Shown piece after piece: positions 16,857 through 26,623 of a DNA stretch of 64,000 nt. Numbering within the stretch: the first letter of the stretch is position 1; each line of letters starts with the position of its first letter. The notes under the pieces are model-generated. The model was not told where the DNA came from. It saw only the letters and a program-made list of their open reading frames with translations, and did no database searches. A program made the translations under genes and the position numbers. Source of the DNA: Burkholderia pyrrocinia (lineage in GTDB: Bacteria > Pseudomonadota > Gammaproteobacteria > Burkholderiales > Burkholderiaceae); the NCBI RefSeq assembly GCF_022809715.1, contig NZ_CP094459.1, positions 3,162,001 through 3,226,000 on the forward strand, read 5' to 3'.

Positions 16857-17657
16857 ATGAACGAAAGGCAGTACCCCGCCGCCGCCCCCGCGCACGTCTA
16901 TCTGTTCGCGACCTGCCTGGTCGACCTGTTCGTCCCCGAAGCGGGACTCGACGCGGTCCGCCTGCTGGAGCGCGAAGGCCTGACCGTCCACTATCCGCGC
17001 GGCCAGAGCTGCTGCGGGCAGCCGGCCTACAGCAGCGGCAATCCCGACGAAGCGCGCCGCGTCGCGGCCGCGCAGCTCGACCTGTTCGCCGAACCGTGGC
17101 CGGTGATCGTGCCGTCGGGCTCGTGCGCGGGCATGATCCGGCACCATTGGCCGGCGCTGTTCGCCGACGATCCCGTCCACGGCCCGAAGGTGCGGGCAAT
17201 CGCGGAGCGGACCTACGAACTCGCAGAATTCCTCGTCCATGTGCTCGACGTGCAACTCGACGCGGCCGCGGCAAGCGCCGGGCCCGACGAGCGCGTCGTG
17301 CTGCACACGTCGTGCGCGGCGCGCCGCGAGATGGGCACGCGCGTGCACGGCGTCGCGCTCGTCGACGCGCTGCCGGGCGTGACGCGGATCGAACACGAAC
17401 GCGAATCCGAATGCTGCGGCTTCGGCGGCACGTTCTCGCTGAAGCATCCCGACATCTCCGGCGCGATGGTGCGCGACAAGGTCGCGTCGGCCTGCGCGAC
17501 CGGCTGCGACCGGCTCGTGTCCGCGGACTGCGGCTGCCTGCTGAACATCGGCCACGCTGCGACCAAGGCCGGCGCGCGGCTGCCCGTCGAGCATCTCGCG
17601 AGCTTCCTGTGGCGGCGCACGTCCGGCGCCGCATCGCTGCGCGGAGACAAGCAATGA
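16857..17657 (+). CDS. lutA: L-lactate utilization (Fe-S) protein, LutA/LldE type
   Basis: LutA is one subunit of the LutABC (LldEFG) iron-sulfur complex that oxidises L-lactate to pyruvate without a flavin dehydrogenase. The 266-residue protein has two CCG domains: the first with GQSCCGQPAY and PSGSCAGM, the second with TSCAARREMG, SECCGFGGTFS and SADCGCL. These cysteines coordinate the Fe-S centre or heterodisulfide-reductase-like cofactor. Its stop overlaps the next start in ATGA at 17654. Confidence 0.93.
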   Translation: MNERQYPAAAPAHVYLFATCLVDLFVPEAGLDAVRLLEREGLTVHYPRGQSCCGQPAYSSGNPDEARRVAAAQLDLFAEPWPVIVPSGSCAGMIRHHWPALFADDPVHGPKVRAIAERTYELAEFLVHVLDVQLDAAAASAGPDERVVLHTSCAARREMGTRVHGVALVDALPGVTRIEHERESECCGFGGTFSLKHPDISGAMVRDKVASACATGCDRLVSADCGCLLNIGHAATKAGARLPVEHLASFLWRRTSGAASLRGDKQ

Positions 17658-18394
17658 GCGCGCGCGCCGCGATTCTCGCGCGCCTGCGCGGCGCCGCCCC
17701 GGGCGTCGCCGCGACGGCCGCCCCCGCGCTCGATGCGCGCATCGATACGCATTACGACACGCGCCGCGCGCCAGCCGCGCGCGATCCGCACACGCTCGCT
17801 CAGGCGCTGCAGGCCGCGCTCGCCGCCTCGCACGCGGAAGCCTGGTGCGCGACCGACGACGAATGGCCCGCGCAGCTTGCCGCGCGTCTCGCCGACGCCG
17901 GCGTGCGTCGCCTGCTGCTCGACCCGGCCCGCGCCGAATCGGCGGCGCTCGCCCGCGCGCTGCCCGATGAGATCGCGCCCGTGCCGTTCGACCGGCCGAT
18001 CGACGCATGGAAGACCGAACTGTTCGACACGATCGACGCGGGCTTCACCGTCGCCCGCTCGGGCATTGCCGCAACCGGCACCGTCGTGCTCGCCCCCGAT
18101 GCCGGCACGCCGCGCACGGTGTCGCTGGTGCCGCCGCTGCATGTCGCGCTCGTTCACGCGAACACGCTGCATGCGGACCTGCACGCAGCCGTGCACGCGG
18201 AGCGCTGGCACGCCGGCATGCCGACCAACCTCGTGCTGGTGTCGGGGCCGTCGAAGACGTCCGACATCCAGCAGACGCTCGCTTATGGCGCGCATGGCCC
18301 GCGCCGCCTGTGGGTCGTGATCGTCACCGATCCGGCTGCCGATGCCGCGACCGCCCGGCCGGCCGCCACCGCTTGCGAGGACCAACCGCGATGA
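17654..18394 (+). CDS. lutC: Lactate utilization protein C (LutC/LldG, DUF162 family)
   Basis: This 246-residue DUF162/LUD-domain protein is the third partner of the LutABC complex. The typical segments are the central GIAATGTVVLAPDAGTPR (about residue 135) and the C-terminal GPSKTSDIQQTLAYGAHGP (about 195-215). It has no cysteine clusters, as expected. It overlaps lutA and lutB by four bases on each side (ATGA), so the subunits should be made together. In this locus the order is A-C-B, unlike A-B-C of Bacillus. Confidence 0.92.
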   Translation: MSARAAILARLRGAAPGVAATAAPALDARIDTHYDTRRAPAARDPHTLAQALQAALAASHAEAWCATDDEWPAQLAARLADAGVRRLLLDPARAESAALARALPDEIAPVPFDRPIDAWKTELFDTIDAGFTVARSGIAATGTVVLAPDAGTPRTVSLVPPLHVALVHANTLHADLHAAVHAERWHAGMPTNLVLVSGPSKTSDIQQTLAYGAHGPRRLWVVIVTDPAADAATARPAATACEDQPR

Positions 18395-19836
18395 GCGACC
18401 ACACGCTGCAATTCGTCGCCCCCGGCGACTTCAAGGCCCGCGCGCGCGCCGCGCTCGACGATCCCGCGCTGCGCCGGAGTTTTCGCGGTGCGATGGACTT
18501 CCTGCAGGGCAAGCGCACGACGCAATTCCCCGACGACACCGAGCTGCAGCAGTTGCGCGATCTCGGCGAAGCCGTGCGCCGGCACGCGCTCGCGCAGTTG
18601 CCGGCGCTGCTCGAACGGCTGGAGGCGAAGCTCGTCGAAGCCGGCGTGCACGTGCACTGGGCCGAGACGGCCGCCGACGCGAACGCGATCGTGCTCGGCA
18701 TCGCGCAGGCGAAGAAGGCGCGCCGCGTAATCAAGGGCAAATCGATGGCGAGCGAGGAAATCGAGCTGAACCATTACCTCGCGGATCACGGCGTCGACTG
18801 CATCGAGTCCGACATGGGCGAGTTCATCGTGCAGCTCGCGGGCGAGAAGCCATCGCATATCGTGATGCCGGCGATCCACAAGACGCGCGGCGACATCGCC
18901 GAACTGTTCGAGAAACACATCCCCGGCACGCGCTACACGGAAGACGTCGACGAGCTGATCCAGACCGGCCGGCGCGCGCTGCGCCGCGCGTTCGCCGACG
19001 CGGACATCGGCCTGTCGGGCGTGAACTTCGCGGCGGCCGACACGGGCACGCTGTGGCTCGTCGAGAACGAAGGCAACGGCCGCCTGTCGACGACGGTGCC
19101 CGACACGCACATCGCGATCATGGGGATCGAGAAGGTCGTCGAGAAGCTCGAGCACATCGTGCCGCTGTCGAGCCTGCTCACGCGCTCGGCTACCGGCCAG
19201 GCGATCACGACCTACTTCAACCTGATCTCGGGCCCGCGCCGCGACGGCGAACGCGACGGCCCGCGCGAACTGCATCTCGTGCTGCTCGACAACGGCCGCA
19301 CGCAGGCCTATGCGGACGAACAGCTGCGCGCGACGCTGCAGTGCATCCGCTGCGGCGCATGCATGAACCACTGCCCCGTCTATACGCGCATCGGCGGCCA
19401 CGCGTACGGGACGACCTACCCGGGGCCGATCGGCAAGATCATCTCGCCGCACCTGCTCGGCCTCGACGCGACGGCCGACCTGCCGACCGCGTCGACGCTG
19501 TGCGGCGCATGCGGCGAGGTATGTCCGGTCCGGATCCCGATCCCGGAACTGCTCGTGCGGCTGCGCACCGAGGCGAACCGCAAGCCCGACGAACCCGTCG
19601 CGCATCCGCTGCGCGGCCAGGGCGCGAACTACAACCGCGCGGAAGACCTCGTGTGGCGCTTCTGGTCGGGCGCATTCGCGCATCCGCGCGCGTATCGCGC
19701 GTTCCGCTGGACCGCGACGCGCCTGCGCGCGCTGACGCCCGCGAAACAGATGGGCTGGACGCAGCACCGCACGCCGCTCGAACCGGCACCGCGCAGCCTG
19801 TCCGACCTGCTGCGCGCACGCGGCCAGCCCGAATAA
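18391..19836 (+). CDS. lutB: L-lactate utilization Fe-S protein, LutB/LldF type
   Basis: The 481-residue subunit has an N-terminal LUD domain (about 60-300, with KGKSMASEEIELN and GINFAAADTGTL-like segments) followed by two 4Fe-4S motifs, CIRCGACMNHCP from residue 318 and CGACGEVCP from residue 371. A short C-terminal tail contains the DUF3390-type region. It forms the electron-transfer part of the LutABC lactate oxidase. The ATG overlaps the lutC stop. lldP follows after 57 bases. Confidence 0.93.
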   Translation: MSDHTLQFVAPGDFKARARAALDDPALRRSFRGAMDFLQGKRTTQFPDDTELQQLRDLGEAVRRHALAQLPALLERLEAKLVEAGVHVHWAETAADANAIVLGIAQAKKARRVIKGKSMASEEIELNHYLADHGVDCIESDMGEFIVQLAGEKPSHIVMPAIHKTRGDIAELFEKHIPGTRYTEDVDELIQTGRRALRRAFADADIGLSGVNFAAADTGTLWLVENEGNGRLSTTVPDTHIAIMGIEKVVEKLEHIVPLSSLLTRSATGQAITTYFNLISGPRRDGERDGPRELHLVLLDNGRTQAYADEQLRATLQCIRCGACMNHCPVYTRIGGHAYGTTYPGPIGKIISPHLLGLDATADLPTASTLCGACGEVCPVRIPIPELLVRLRTEANRKPDEPVAHPLRGQGANYNRAEDLVWRFWSGAFAHPRAYRAFRWTATRLRALTPAKQMGWTQHRTPLEPAPRSLSDLLRARGQPE

Positions 19837-19893
19837 GACACCGCTTTCCCGACCGTACCCATAGAGATACAGACACAGATGGAGGAGACAACC

Positions 19894-21600
19894 ATGCAGG
19901 TTTGGCATCAGATCTACACCCCGCTCGGCAGCCTCGGGCTGTCGGCGTTCGTCGCCGCGATCCCGATCATCTTCTTTTTCGTCGCGCTGGCCGCGCTGCG
20001 GATGAAGGGCCACGTCGCGGCCGCGATCACGCTGCTGCTGTCGCTCGGCGTCGCGATCCTCGCGTACGGGATGCCCGTGCCGCAGGCGCTCGCGGCGGCC
20101 GGCTTCGGCTTCGCGTACGGCCTGTGGCCGATCGCGTGGATCATCGTCGCGGCCGTGTTCCTGTACAAGATCGTCGTGAAGACCGGCCAGTTCGACGTCA
20201 TCCGCGCATCCGTGCTGTCGATCACCGACGACCAGCGCCTGCAGATGCTGCTGATCGGCTTCTCGTTCGGCGCGTTCCTGGAAGGCGCGGCCGGCTTCGG
20301 CGCGCCCGTCGCGATCACGGCCGCGCTGCTCGTCGGCCTCGGCTTCAAGCCGCTGCACGCGGCCGGGCTGTGCCTGATCGCGAACACCGCGCCGGTCGCG
20401 TTCGGCGCGATGGGCATCCCGATCATCGTCGCCGGACAGGTGACGGGCATCGACCCGTTCCACATCGGCGCGATGGCCGGCCGCCAGTTGCCGCTGCTGT
20501 CGCTCGCGGTGCCGTTCTGGCTCGTGTTCATGATGGACGGACTGCGCGGCGTGCGGCAGACCTGGCCGGCCGCGCTCGTCGCGGGCGGCAGCTTCGCGGT
20601 CACGCAATACTTCACGTCGAACCACATCGGGCCCGAGCTGCCGGACATCACGTCGTCGCTCGTCAGCCTCGTCGCGCTCGCGGCGTTCCTGAAGGTATGG
20701 CAGCCGCGCACCGCGCAGCAGCCGGCCGGCGGCATCGTCGCGACCGGCGGCGGCGCTGCGCTGGCCGGTTTCGGCGCGGGCGGCAACGGCTTCGGCACGG
20801 GCACGAGCCGGCAGGCGTCGCCGTACACGCTCGCGCAAACCGTGCGCGCGTGGTCGCCGTTCCTGATCCTGACGGCCGTCGTCACCGTGTGGAGCATCGC
20901 GCCGTTCAAGGCGCTGTTCGCCGCGCACGGCGCGCTCGCGTCGACCGTGCTGAAGTTCCATGTGGCGGGGCTCGACCAGCTCGTCGTGAAGACCGCGCCG
21001 ATCGCCGCGACGCCGAAGGCGCTCGACGCCGTGCTGAAGATCGATCTGGTGTCGGCGGTGGGCAGCGCGATCCTCGTGACCGCGCTGATCTCGATGGCGC
21101 TGTTGCGGATGAAGCCGCGCGACGCACTCGTCACGTTCGGCGAGACGCTGAAGGAGCTGACGCGCCCGATCCTGTCGATCGGCCTCGTGCTCGCGTTCGC
21201 GTTCGTCGCGAACTACTCGGGGATGTCGTCGACGCTCGCGCTGATGCTGGCCGCGACCGGCGCCGCGTTCCCGTTCTTCTCGCCGTTCCTCGGCTGGCTC
21301 GGCGTGTTCCTGACCGGCTCGGACACGTCGTCGAACGCCCTGTTCTGCTCGCTGCAGCAGACCACGGCCCATCAGCTCGGCGTGCCCGAGACGCTCGCGG
21401 TGGCCGCGAACACGACGGGCGGCGTGACCGCGAAGATGATCTCGCCGCAGTCGATCGCGGTCGCATGCGCGGCGACGGGCCTCGTCGGCAACGAGTCGGC
21501 GCTGTTCCGCTTCACGGTGCGGCACAGCCTGCTGTTCGCGGTGATCGTCGGCTTGATCACGCTGGTGCAGGCGTACGTGCTGCCGGGGATGGTGCCGTAA
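19894..21600 (+). CDS. lldP: L-lactate permease
   Basis: This 568-residue inner-membrane protein of the lactate permease family has roughly 12-14 hydrophobic helices and the family segments [19 protein letters not shown] and [16 protein letters not shown]. It imports L-lactate (and probably D-lactate or glycolate) with protons. The start at 19894 follows GGAGGAG by 7 bases; a Met at 19879 is part of that ribosome binding site. It ends the operon before a strong terminator and supplies the substrate of LutABC. Confidence 0.95.
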   Translation: MQVWHQIYTPLGSLGLSAFVAAIPIIFFFVALAALRMKGHVAAAITLLLSLGVAILAYGMPVPQALAAAGFGFAYGLWPIAWIIVAAVFLYKIVVKTGQFDVIRASVLSITDDQRLQMLLIGFSFGAFLEGAAGFGAPVAITAALLVGLGFKPLHAAGLCLIANTAPVAFGAMGIPIIVAGQVTGIDPFHIGAMAGRQLPLLSLAVPFWLVFMMDGLRGVRQTWPAALVAGGSFAVTQYFTSNHIGPELPDITSSLVSLVALAAFLKVWQPRTAQQPAGGIVATGGGAALAGFGAGGNGFGTGTSRQASPYTLAQTVRAWSPFLILTAVVTVWSIAPFKALFAAHGALASTVLKFHVAGLDQLVVKTAPIAATPKALDAVLKIDLVSAVGSAILVTALISMALLRMKPRDALVTFGETLKELTRPILSIGLVLAFAFVANYSGMSSTLALMLAATGAAFPFFSPFLGWLGVFLTGSDTSSNALFCSLQQTTAHQLGVPETLAVAANTTGGVTAKMISPQSIAVACAATGLVGNESALFRFTVRHSLLFAVIVGLITLVQAYVLPGMVP

Positions 21601-21623
21601 GCGGCACGCGCCCCCGCAAAAAC

Positions 21624-21655
21624 AAAACCCCACGCCCGGAAGAGCGTGGGGTTTT
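21624..21655. terminator. Bidirectional Rho-independent terminator after lldP
   Basis: Arms AAAACCCCACGC and GCGTGGGGTTTT pair perfectly over 12 bases around an 8-base loop. T-rich tails follow on both strands, so it serves lldP and the convergent M48 protease gene. Confidence 0.85.
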
Positions 21656-21702
21656 CTTTCTGCCTGCCGATCGCCGGCGTCGGCCGGCGAGCGGCTGCGC
21701 GA

Positions 21703-22464
21703 TCAGCTGCCCTTCGCGATGCGATCCTCGATGTGCTGCGCACGGCTCGTCGACGACGGGTGCGAGCTCATCATCGAGCTCTGGCCGCCATCGAGCTTCG
21801 CCAGCTTCTGGAATGCGGTGACGAGGCCCTTCTGGCTCATGCCCTTCTGCTTCATCAGGTCGAACGAGTAGTCGTCCGCCGCGCTTTCCTGCGTCTGCGA
21901 GAACTGCGCGTTGATGAACTTCTCGGTGATGTCGCCGAGCTGCGAGCTCGTCAGCGCTGCCACGCCCGGCGATGCCGCACCGGCCGCGCTGCGCGCCGCG
22001 CTCACCGCGTACGCCGTCTGCATCGCCTTCTTCGAGTGACCCAGTGCAACGTGGCCCATTTCATGGCCGATCACGCCGCGCAGTTCGTCGTCGTTCATCA
22101 TGTCCATCAGGCCGCTGTACACGCGCACGCAGCCGTTGCCCATCGCCCACGCGTTGACGTCCTTGGTCACGTACACCTTGTAGTTGACCTTCTGGCCGTT
22201 CAGCGTCATGTCGCCGAAGCCCTTCATCACCTTCGTCAGGCGCTTCGAATACGCGCTGTTCGCCGGCGCGATCTTCGATTCGGCGTCGCTGGACTTGCAC
22301 GAGTCGTTCGACAGCGCGGCGATGTCCGAATCCGACAGCGTCGCTGCCTTGAACAGGTTCGTCCCCGCCGACGTCAGGCTGTTCGCGTCGAGGCTCTGTA
22401 CCCCGCCACACGCGCTCAACAGAAACGCCACGCCACACGCTGCCACCGCTTTCTTGAGTTGCAT
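21703..22464 (-). CDS. M48-family metalloprotease lipoprotein (LoiP/YcaL-like)
   Basis: The 253-residue protein has a lipoprotein signal ending LLSAC (C19) and the zinc-protease motif HEMGH at 134-138, with the third ligand in QESAADDYSFD. Family members degrade misfolded outer-membrane or periplasmic proteins. Its lipid anchor places it in the outer membrane or periplasm. GAGGGATCC precedes the ATG. It stands alone, is convergent with lldP and reads in the same direction as the left arm of the pigment locus, 197 bases away. Confidence 0.93.
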   Translation of the reverse strand: MQLKKAVAACGVAFLLSACGGVQSLDANSLTSAGTNLFKAATLSDSDIAALSNDSCKSSDAESKIAPANSAYSKRLTKVMKGFGDMTLNGQKVNYKVYVTKDVNAWAMGNGCVRVYSGLMDMMNDDELRGVIGHEMGHVALGHSKKAMQTAYAVSAARSAAGAASPGVAALTSSQLGDITEKFINAQFSQTQESAADDYSFDLMKQKGMSQKGLVTAFQKLAKLDGGQSSMMSSHPSSTSRAQHIEDRIAKGS

Positions 22465-22661
22465 CCCGGATCCCTCGATAGTTGTATTTGGGAGCGGCGA
22501 TTTTGCATAATCCGGCAGAAAATTACCAGATGTTTACATCCGATGACACCTTAATTACTCACAGGATTGATGCGAAGCGGCGATTTTCGGCGAAATTGAC
22601 AATCAAAACCGAAGCAATCGCCGCGAGCGAGCGACGATCGAGAGGAAAACGGGCGCGCCGC

Positions 22662-23573
22662 TCAGGCCGCCTGGTCGCGGCGGCGCGTCAGCCGCCGCGC
22701 GACCAGCATCGGCAGCCGCACCGCGAAGCCGGCGAAAAGCCGCAGGTGCATCCATACAAGCAGCGCGTTGTCGCGGCCGTAGTGGAAATGCGACACGCCG
22801 CCCTCGTGCCGGCCGAAGTAGCGCACCGGCGCGTCGATGCGGATCGGACGCACGCCGGCCCAGCACAGCCGCACGGCCGCTTCGGGATCGAAGTCGAAGC
22901 CGCGCATCCACGGCTGGCGCCGCATGATCGCGGCGAGCGGCGCGACCGGATACACGCGAAAGCCGTACAGCGAATCGCCGATCCCGGCCCACAGCGTCTC
23001 GAGGTCGGCCCAGGCGTTCGACAGCCGGCGCCCCTGCACGCGCAGCTGCGGCGCGCTCGCGTCGAACTTCGGCACACCGAGCACCATCGCATCGGGCGCG
23101 GCCTGCGACGCGGCCATGAAAGCGGGAATCAGGTCGGCCGGATGCTGGCCGTCGGAATCCATCGTCAGCACGTGCGTGAAGCCGCTCGCGGCAGCCGCGT
23201 CGAGCCCCGCGAGCACTGCCGCGCCCTTGCCGCGGTTCTCCGGCAGCACGATCACGCGCAACCCGGGATCGTGCTCGGCCATCGCCTGCAGCCGCTCGGC
23301 GCTGCCGTCGGTGCTGCCGTCGACGACGACCCACACCGGATTCCACTGCGCGCGGGCATTGCGCACGGTCGTGTCGACCTTGGCGCCGGGGTTGTAGCTC
23401 GGAATCAGGACGAGGTGGGTGGACGAGGCGTGCAGCTTGGACATGGGAACGGCCGATTGCGAAGACAGGGATCCTGACAAAAGTTTATGACTTGCCGGCG
23501 ACTGGCGGCAGGCTTCGTCGACGCCGCCCGTATGCGGTGCCGGTTGCCGGATCGTGAGGTTCTCCCGCTTCAT
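22662..23573 (-). CDS. Family 2 glycosyltransferase of the aryl-polyene locus
   Basis: The GT-A core has SHLVLIPSYNPG at its start, a DSDGQHP metal-binding motif and a C-terminal GFDFDPEAAVRLCWAG segment. In aryl-polyene clusters such enzymes are thought to glycosylate the polyene-lipid. The start at 23573 was chosen because the ATG overlaps the chorismatase stop (ATGA) and has GGAG 8 bases upstream. It gives 303 residues with a 43-residue N-terminal extension that has no resemblance to the family. The alternative Met at 23444 gives the usual core of 260 residues but has no ribosome binding site. Confidence 0.85.
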   Translation of the reverse strand: MKRENLTIRQPAPHTGGVDEACRQSPASHKLLSGSLSSQSAVPMSKLHASSTHLVLIPSYNPGAKVDTTVRNARAQWNPVWVVVDGSTDGSAERLQAMAEHDPGLRVIVLPENRGKGAAVLAGLDAAAASGFTHVLTMDSDGQHPADLIPAFMAASQAAPDAMVLGVPKFDASAPQLRVQGRRLSNAWADLETLWAGIGDSLYGFRVYPVAPLAAIMRRQPWMRGFDFDPEAAVRLCWAGVRPIRIDAPVRYFGRHEGGVSHFHYGRDNALLVWMHLRLFAGFAVRLPMLVARRLTRRRDQAA

Positions 23574-24877
23574 GACAGCCGCTCCACTGCGTGCCCCGCG
23601 CTCGCCTCGATCTCGACCAGCAGGTCGTCGCGGCATACATCCGCATGGACGAAGAGCGGCCGCACGCCGGGGCCGGCCGCATCGCGCAGCACCCGATCGA
23701 TTTCGGCAAGCGCCGCGGCATCGCCGGCATCGCGCACGTAGACGCGATAGCTCAGGTCGGCAAGCGAGAACGGACCATGCCCCTGCCGCGCGGCCTGCTC
23801 GAGCACGGCCGCAAGGTTCGCGACCGTCTCGCGCGTTTGCGCGACGACGTCGCCGGCATGAACGGTGCGATGCCCGACGATGCTCGCGGTGCCGGATACG
23901 AACAGCACCGGCGCGGTGCCGCCATTCGCCCAGGCGGCTGCACGCGCGAACGTCGGCGCACGCGGGCCGTATTGCGCCGGATAGTGATACGCACTGACCT
24001 GGCGCGGGTTCTCGACCGGATCCGCGGGCGTGCGGCTCGCGATGAAATGGATCGCGAGCGGCGCGGCCGGCGATGCGTCGCCCGCGACCGGCACGACCGA
24101 ACCGAGCGCGCACGCGGCCGGCACGCCGCCCGTCAGTGCGCGGCGGCACGCGTCGAAGGCGTGCTGACGGCCGATATTGAACTGACGATAGCGCTCGATC
24201 CCGAACTGCACGGCATTGATCGCCGGCACGGTATTCCAGATGCGCAGCGGATGCGGCATGCCGAGCGTATCGAGCACGTCGAACAGCGTGCGGTATGCAT
24301 CGTGCGTCGCGCGTTCGAGCGGCGTGCCGCCGTCGCGCTGCACGTCGTGCGTTTCGTGCGTTTCGTGCACGACGATGCTGCCGAACACGAGCCCCGCCGC
24401 TTCGCTGTAGCGGTAGTGCAGCGCACCGCGCCGTTCGCTGCGCAGGTCGCGCGCATCGCATTGCCAGATTTCGCAGACGGCATCGCCCGGTGCGACGCCG
24501 GCGCCGAGCAGCGCCATCTGCACCGGTGCAACCGGCAGGTCGGGCACGGCATCGGCCAGCATTCGTGCCGCCGCATCGACGTGCGATTCTGCGTTCGATT
24601 CGTCCTGCAATCCGGCCGCGCCGATGCACACCGCGCCCAACGCGCCGGGAAACACGCGGTCGATTCCATCGCCACGCATGCGCGCATCGTGCAGCAACGC
24701 GGCGAGCCGCGCATGACTCATCTGGACGAGCCGCAGTGCGCGGTCGCCGCCGTTTGCGAGCGGCGCGCCCGATCGCGATGCGTCCGGCCCGCCTGCCGCC
24801 TGCCCGCGCGCGACCGGCGCGGTGGCTGACGACAGGGAACACGGGCGCCGTTCGGCGTCGACTGGATGCACGGACAC
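23570..24877 (-). CDS. Chorismatase of the FkbO/Hyg5/XanB2 family
   Basis: The 435-residue protein fits the family that splits chorismate into pyruvate and a hydroxybenzoate or dihydrobenzoate. XanB2 of Xanthomonas makes 3- and 4-hydroxybenzoate, the former for xanthomonadin. Visible conserved parts include RIWNTVPAINA, the HFIASRTPADPVENPRQVSAYHYP segment and the C-terminal LLVEIEASAGH with the expected catalytic glutamate. The GTG at 24877 has GAGGA 8 bases upstream. It overlaps the glycosyltransferase gene by four bases. Context suggests that its product is the starter unit of the polyene. Confidence 0.88.
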   Translation of the reverse strand: MSVHPVDAERRPCSLSSATAPVARGQAAGGPDASRSGAPLANGGDRALRLVQMSHARLAALLHDARMRGDGIDRVFPGALGAVCIGAAGLQDESNAESHVDAAARMLADAVPDLPVAPVQMALLGAGVAPGDAVCEIWQCDARDLRSERRGALHYRYSEAAGLVFGSIVVHETHETHDVQRDGGTPLERATHDAYRTLFDVLDTLGMPHPLRIWNTVPAINAVQFGIERYRQFNIGRQHAFDACRRALTGGVPAACALGSVVPVAGDASPAAPLAIHFIASRTPADPVENPRQVSAYHYPAQYGPRAPTFARAAAWANGGTAPVLFVSGTASIVGHRTVHAGDVVAQTRETVANLAAVLEQAARQGHGPFSLADLSYRVYVRDAGDAAALAEIDRVLRDAAGPGVRPLFVHADVCRDDLLVEIEASAGHAVERLS

Positions 24878-24964
24878 TTCGATTTCCTCACTATGCGGCG
24901 CAGGTCGCGCGACAACGCGGCCGGCATCGCGTTGCGCGACGTCAGGCCGACGCCGCGCGTTTCG

Positions 24965-25681
24965 TCATGCGAGCCCGCCGTTGACGGACATCACCTGCCC
25001 CGTCACATAGGCGGCGGCGTCGGACACCAGATACGCGACCATCGCCGCGACTTCGTCGGGCCGGCCCGCGCGCTGCGCGGGCACGAGCTGCTTGATCCGT
25101 TCGGCGGGAAACGCCTGTTCGGCCATCGGCGATTCGATGATGCCGGGCGCGACCGCGTTCACGGTAATGCCGCGCGACGCAAGCTCCAGCGACAGCGATT
25201 TCGTCGCGCCGATCAGCCCTGCCTTCGCGGCCGCGTAATTGACCTGCCCGCGATTGCCGGTCACGCCGGCCACCGATGCGATGTTGACGATCCGCCCGCG
25301 TCGCGTGCGAATCATCGGCAGCAGCAGCGGCTGCGTGACGTTGAAAAAGCCGTTGAGCGTCACGTCGATCACGCTGTGCCACTGCCGACGCGACATGCCG
25401 GCCATCGGCGCGTCGTCGTGAATTCCGGCGTTGTTGACGAGGATCTGCACCGGCGCTTCGTCGGCGAGCGGCGCCAGCGCGGCGAGCGTCGCGTCGGCGT
25501 CGGTCACGTCGAACGCGATCGCGCGCGCGGTGCCGCCGGCCGCGACGATCTGCTGCGCGACCGCCTCCGCCTGCGCGAGATGGCGGTTCGCATGGACCCA
25601 CACTTCATGGCCGGCCTGCGCGAGCGCCATGCAGATCGCCTGCCCGAGTGCGCCGCTGCCGCCCGTCACGAGCGAGCGCAT
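24965..25681 (-). CDS. 3-oxoacyl-ACP reductase (FabG-like SDR) of the aryl-polyene locus
   Basis: The 238-residue short-chain dehydrogenase has the NADPH motif TGGSGALG (residues 6-13), NNAG (about 87), the catalytic Ser (VNIASVAG), and Tyr-Lys in NYAAAKAG. The C-terminal YVTGQVMSVNGG is typical for FabG. It should reduce the beta-keto group during polyene assembly. The ATG at 25681 has GGAG 7 bases upstream; an in-frame Met at 25708 is less likely. It lies between the ACP and chorismatase genes. Confidence 0.9.
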   Translation of the reverse strand: MRSLVTGGSGALGQAICMALAQAGHEVWVHANRHLAQAEAVAQQIVAAGGTARAIAFDVTDADATLAALAPLADEAPVQILVNNAGIHDDAPMAGMSRRQWHSVIDVTLNGFFNVTQPLLLPMIRTRRGRIVNIASVAGVTGNRGQVNYAAAKAGLIGATKSLSLELASRGITVNAVAPGIIESPMAEQAFPAERIKQLVPAQRAGRPDEVAAMVAYLVSDAAAYVTGQVMSVNGGLA

Positions 25682-25791
25682 CGAATTGCTCCGTTCATCG
25701 CGTTTCACCTCGATCGACGCGGCGGCGCATCGTCTGCCGATCGCCGCCGCATACCGTCATCACCTGCGCGTCGCGCCCGTGCGCTGCGCCG

Positions 25792-26055
25792 TCACTTCGT
25801 ACGATGCGCGGCGACGTACGCGGCCAGCGCGCCGAGCGTCGCAAAGATCTTCTGGTTGTCCGGATTGTCCGAGCGCAGTTCGAAGCCGTATTTCTTCGAG
25901 ATCAGCAGCGCGATTTCCAGGATGTCGATGGAGTCGAGCCCGAAACCTTCGCCGTACAGCGGGGTTTCGACCGTCACTGTTTCGAGCGGGACGTCTTCGA
26001 GATTCAGTTCGCCGATGATCAGCGTGGCGAGCTCTTGTTCCAGTGCGTTCATCAT
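25792..26055 (-). CDS. Acyl carrier protein of the aryl-polyene locus
   Basis: The 87-residue acidic protein has the phosphopantetheine site GLDSID, with Ser at about residue 41, and the length of a stand-alone ACP. It should carry the growing polyene chain. Two adjacent Met codons (26055 and 26052) can start it; neither has a clear ribosome binding site. Most aryl-polyene loci encode two ACPs, but only this one is visible here. It is the first gene of the left arm. Confidence 0.88.
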   Translation of the reverse strand: MMNALEQELATLIIGELNLEDVPLETVTVETPLYGEGFGLDSIDILEIALLISKKYGFELRSDNPDNQKIFATLGALAAYVAAHRTK

Positions 26056-26623
26056 GCGTGCGAGCAGGCGGCCAATGGCAGCGGGAGGCGCCCGGAAACG
26101 GCAACCGTCGTGCACGCCCGGCGCGTGCAAATCTCCGTCCCTCCGGCGTCTGCCGGCGTCCCCGCCTGCGTTATTTGGGGATCGTTTGTAAAAGTTACGC
26201 GGATTCTAGACGATGGGTATCGGGCCGTATACGGGGAATGGTTACAGACTGGCGAGCCGGCGCCGCGGCCCGTTTCGTGACACGAATGCACGAGACGCTT
26301 GAGCCGCTTTGGATGGAAATGGACCGACCCCGCGAAACCGTTCGTCCGGTGCCATACAATCGGTTACAAAACCCGCACACGCCCGCCCCGAACACGCCGT
26401 GCCACGGCCCTAAAATGGGCGCACTCGACTACCGGCCCCGACCCGCGTTCCGGCCGCCATTCATATGATGTTTGACGGCCCGACCACTGCGTTCAGCCAC
26501 GATCCGCCCGATGTCTCCAGTCATGCCGCGTCCGTCCTTCCGCTCCGTTCCGGTTCGCCCGTCCGTCTGCCGCCGCCTGGCGGCCGCCGGTGACGCCAGC
26601 CCACGCCCGCACGGAGGCCGCCG
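26056..26623. promoter_or_regulatory. Divergent promoter region of the aryl-polyene locus
   Basis: No credible gene lies in these 568 bases. The region is less GC-rich around 26170-26370 and contains TTTGTAA at 26185-26191, its inverted copy TTACAAA at 26364-26370, a further GGTTACA near 26238, and a -10-like TACAAT at 26355-26360 without a clear -35. These may be binding sites for a shared regulator. No regulator gene is encoded next to it. Confidence 0.4.

Noticed and set aside
18283-21633. 1116-codon open frame antisense to the lut-lldP operon
   Set aside because: Composition is dominated by Arg, Ala, His and Asp with no domain; the + strand genes are certain.
26043-26468. 141-codon rightward frame in the divergent region of the pigment locus
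   Set aside because: Arg/Pro-rich composition, overlap with the ACP start and promoter region, no ribosome binding site.
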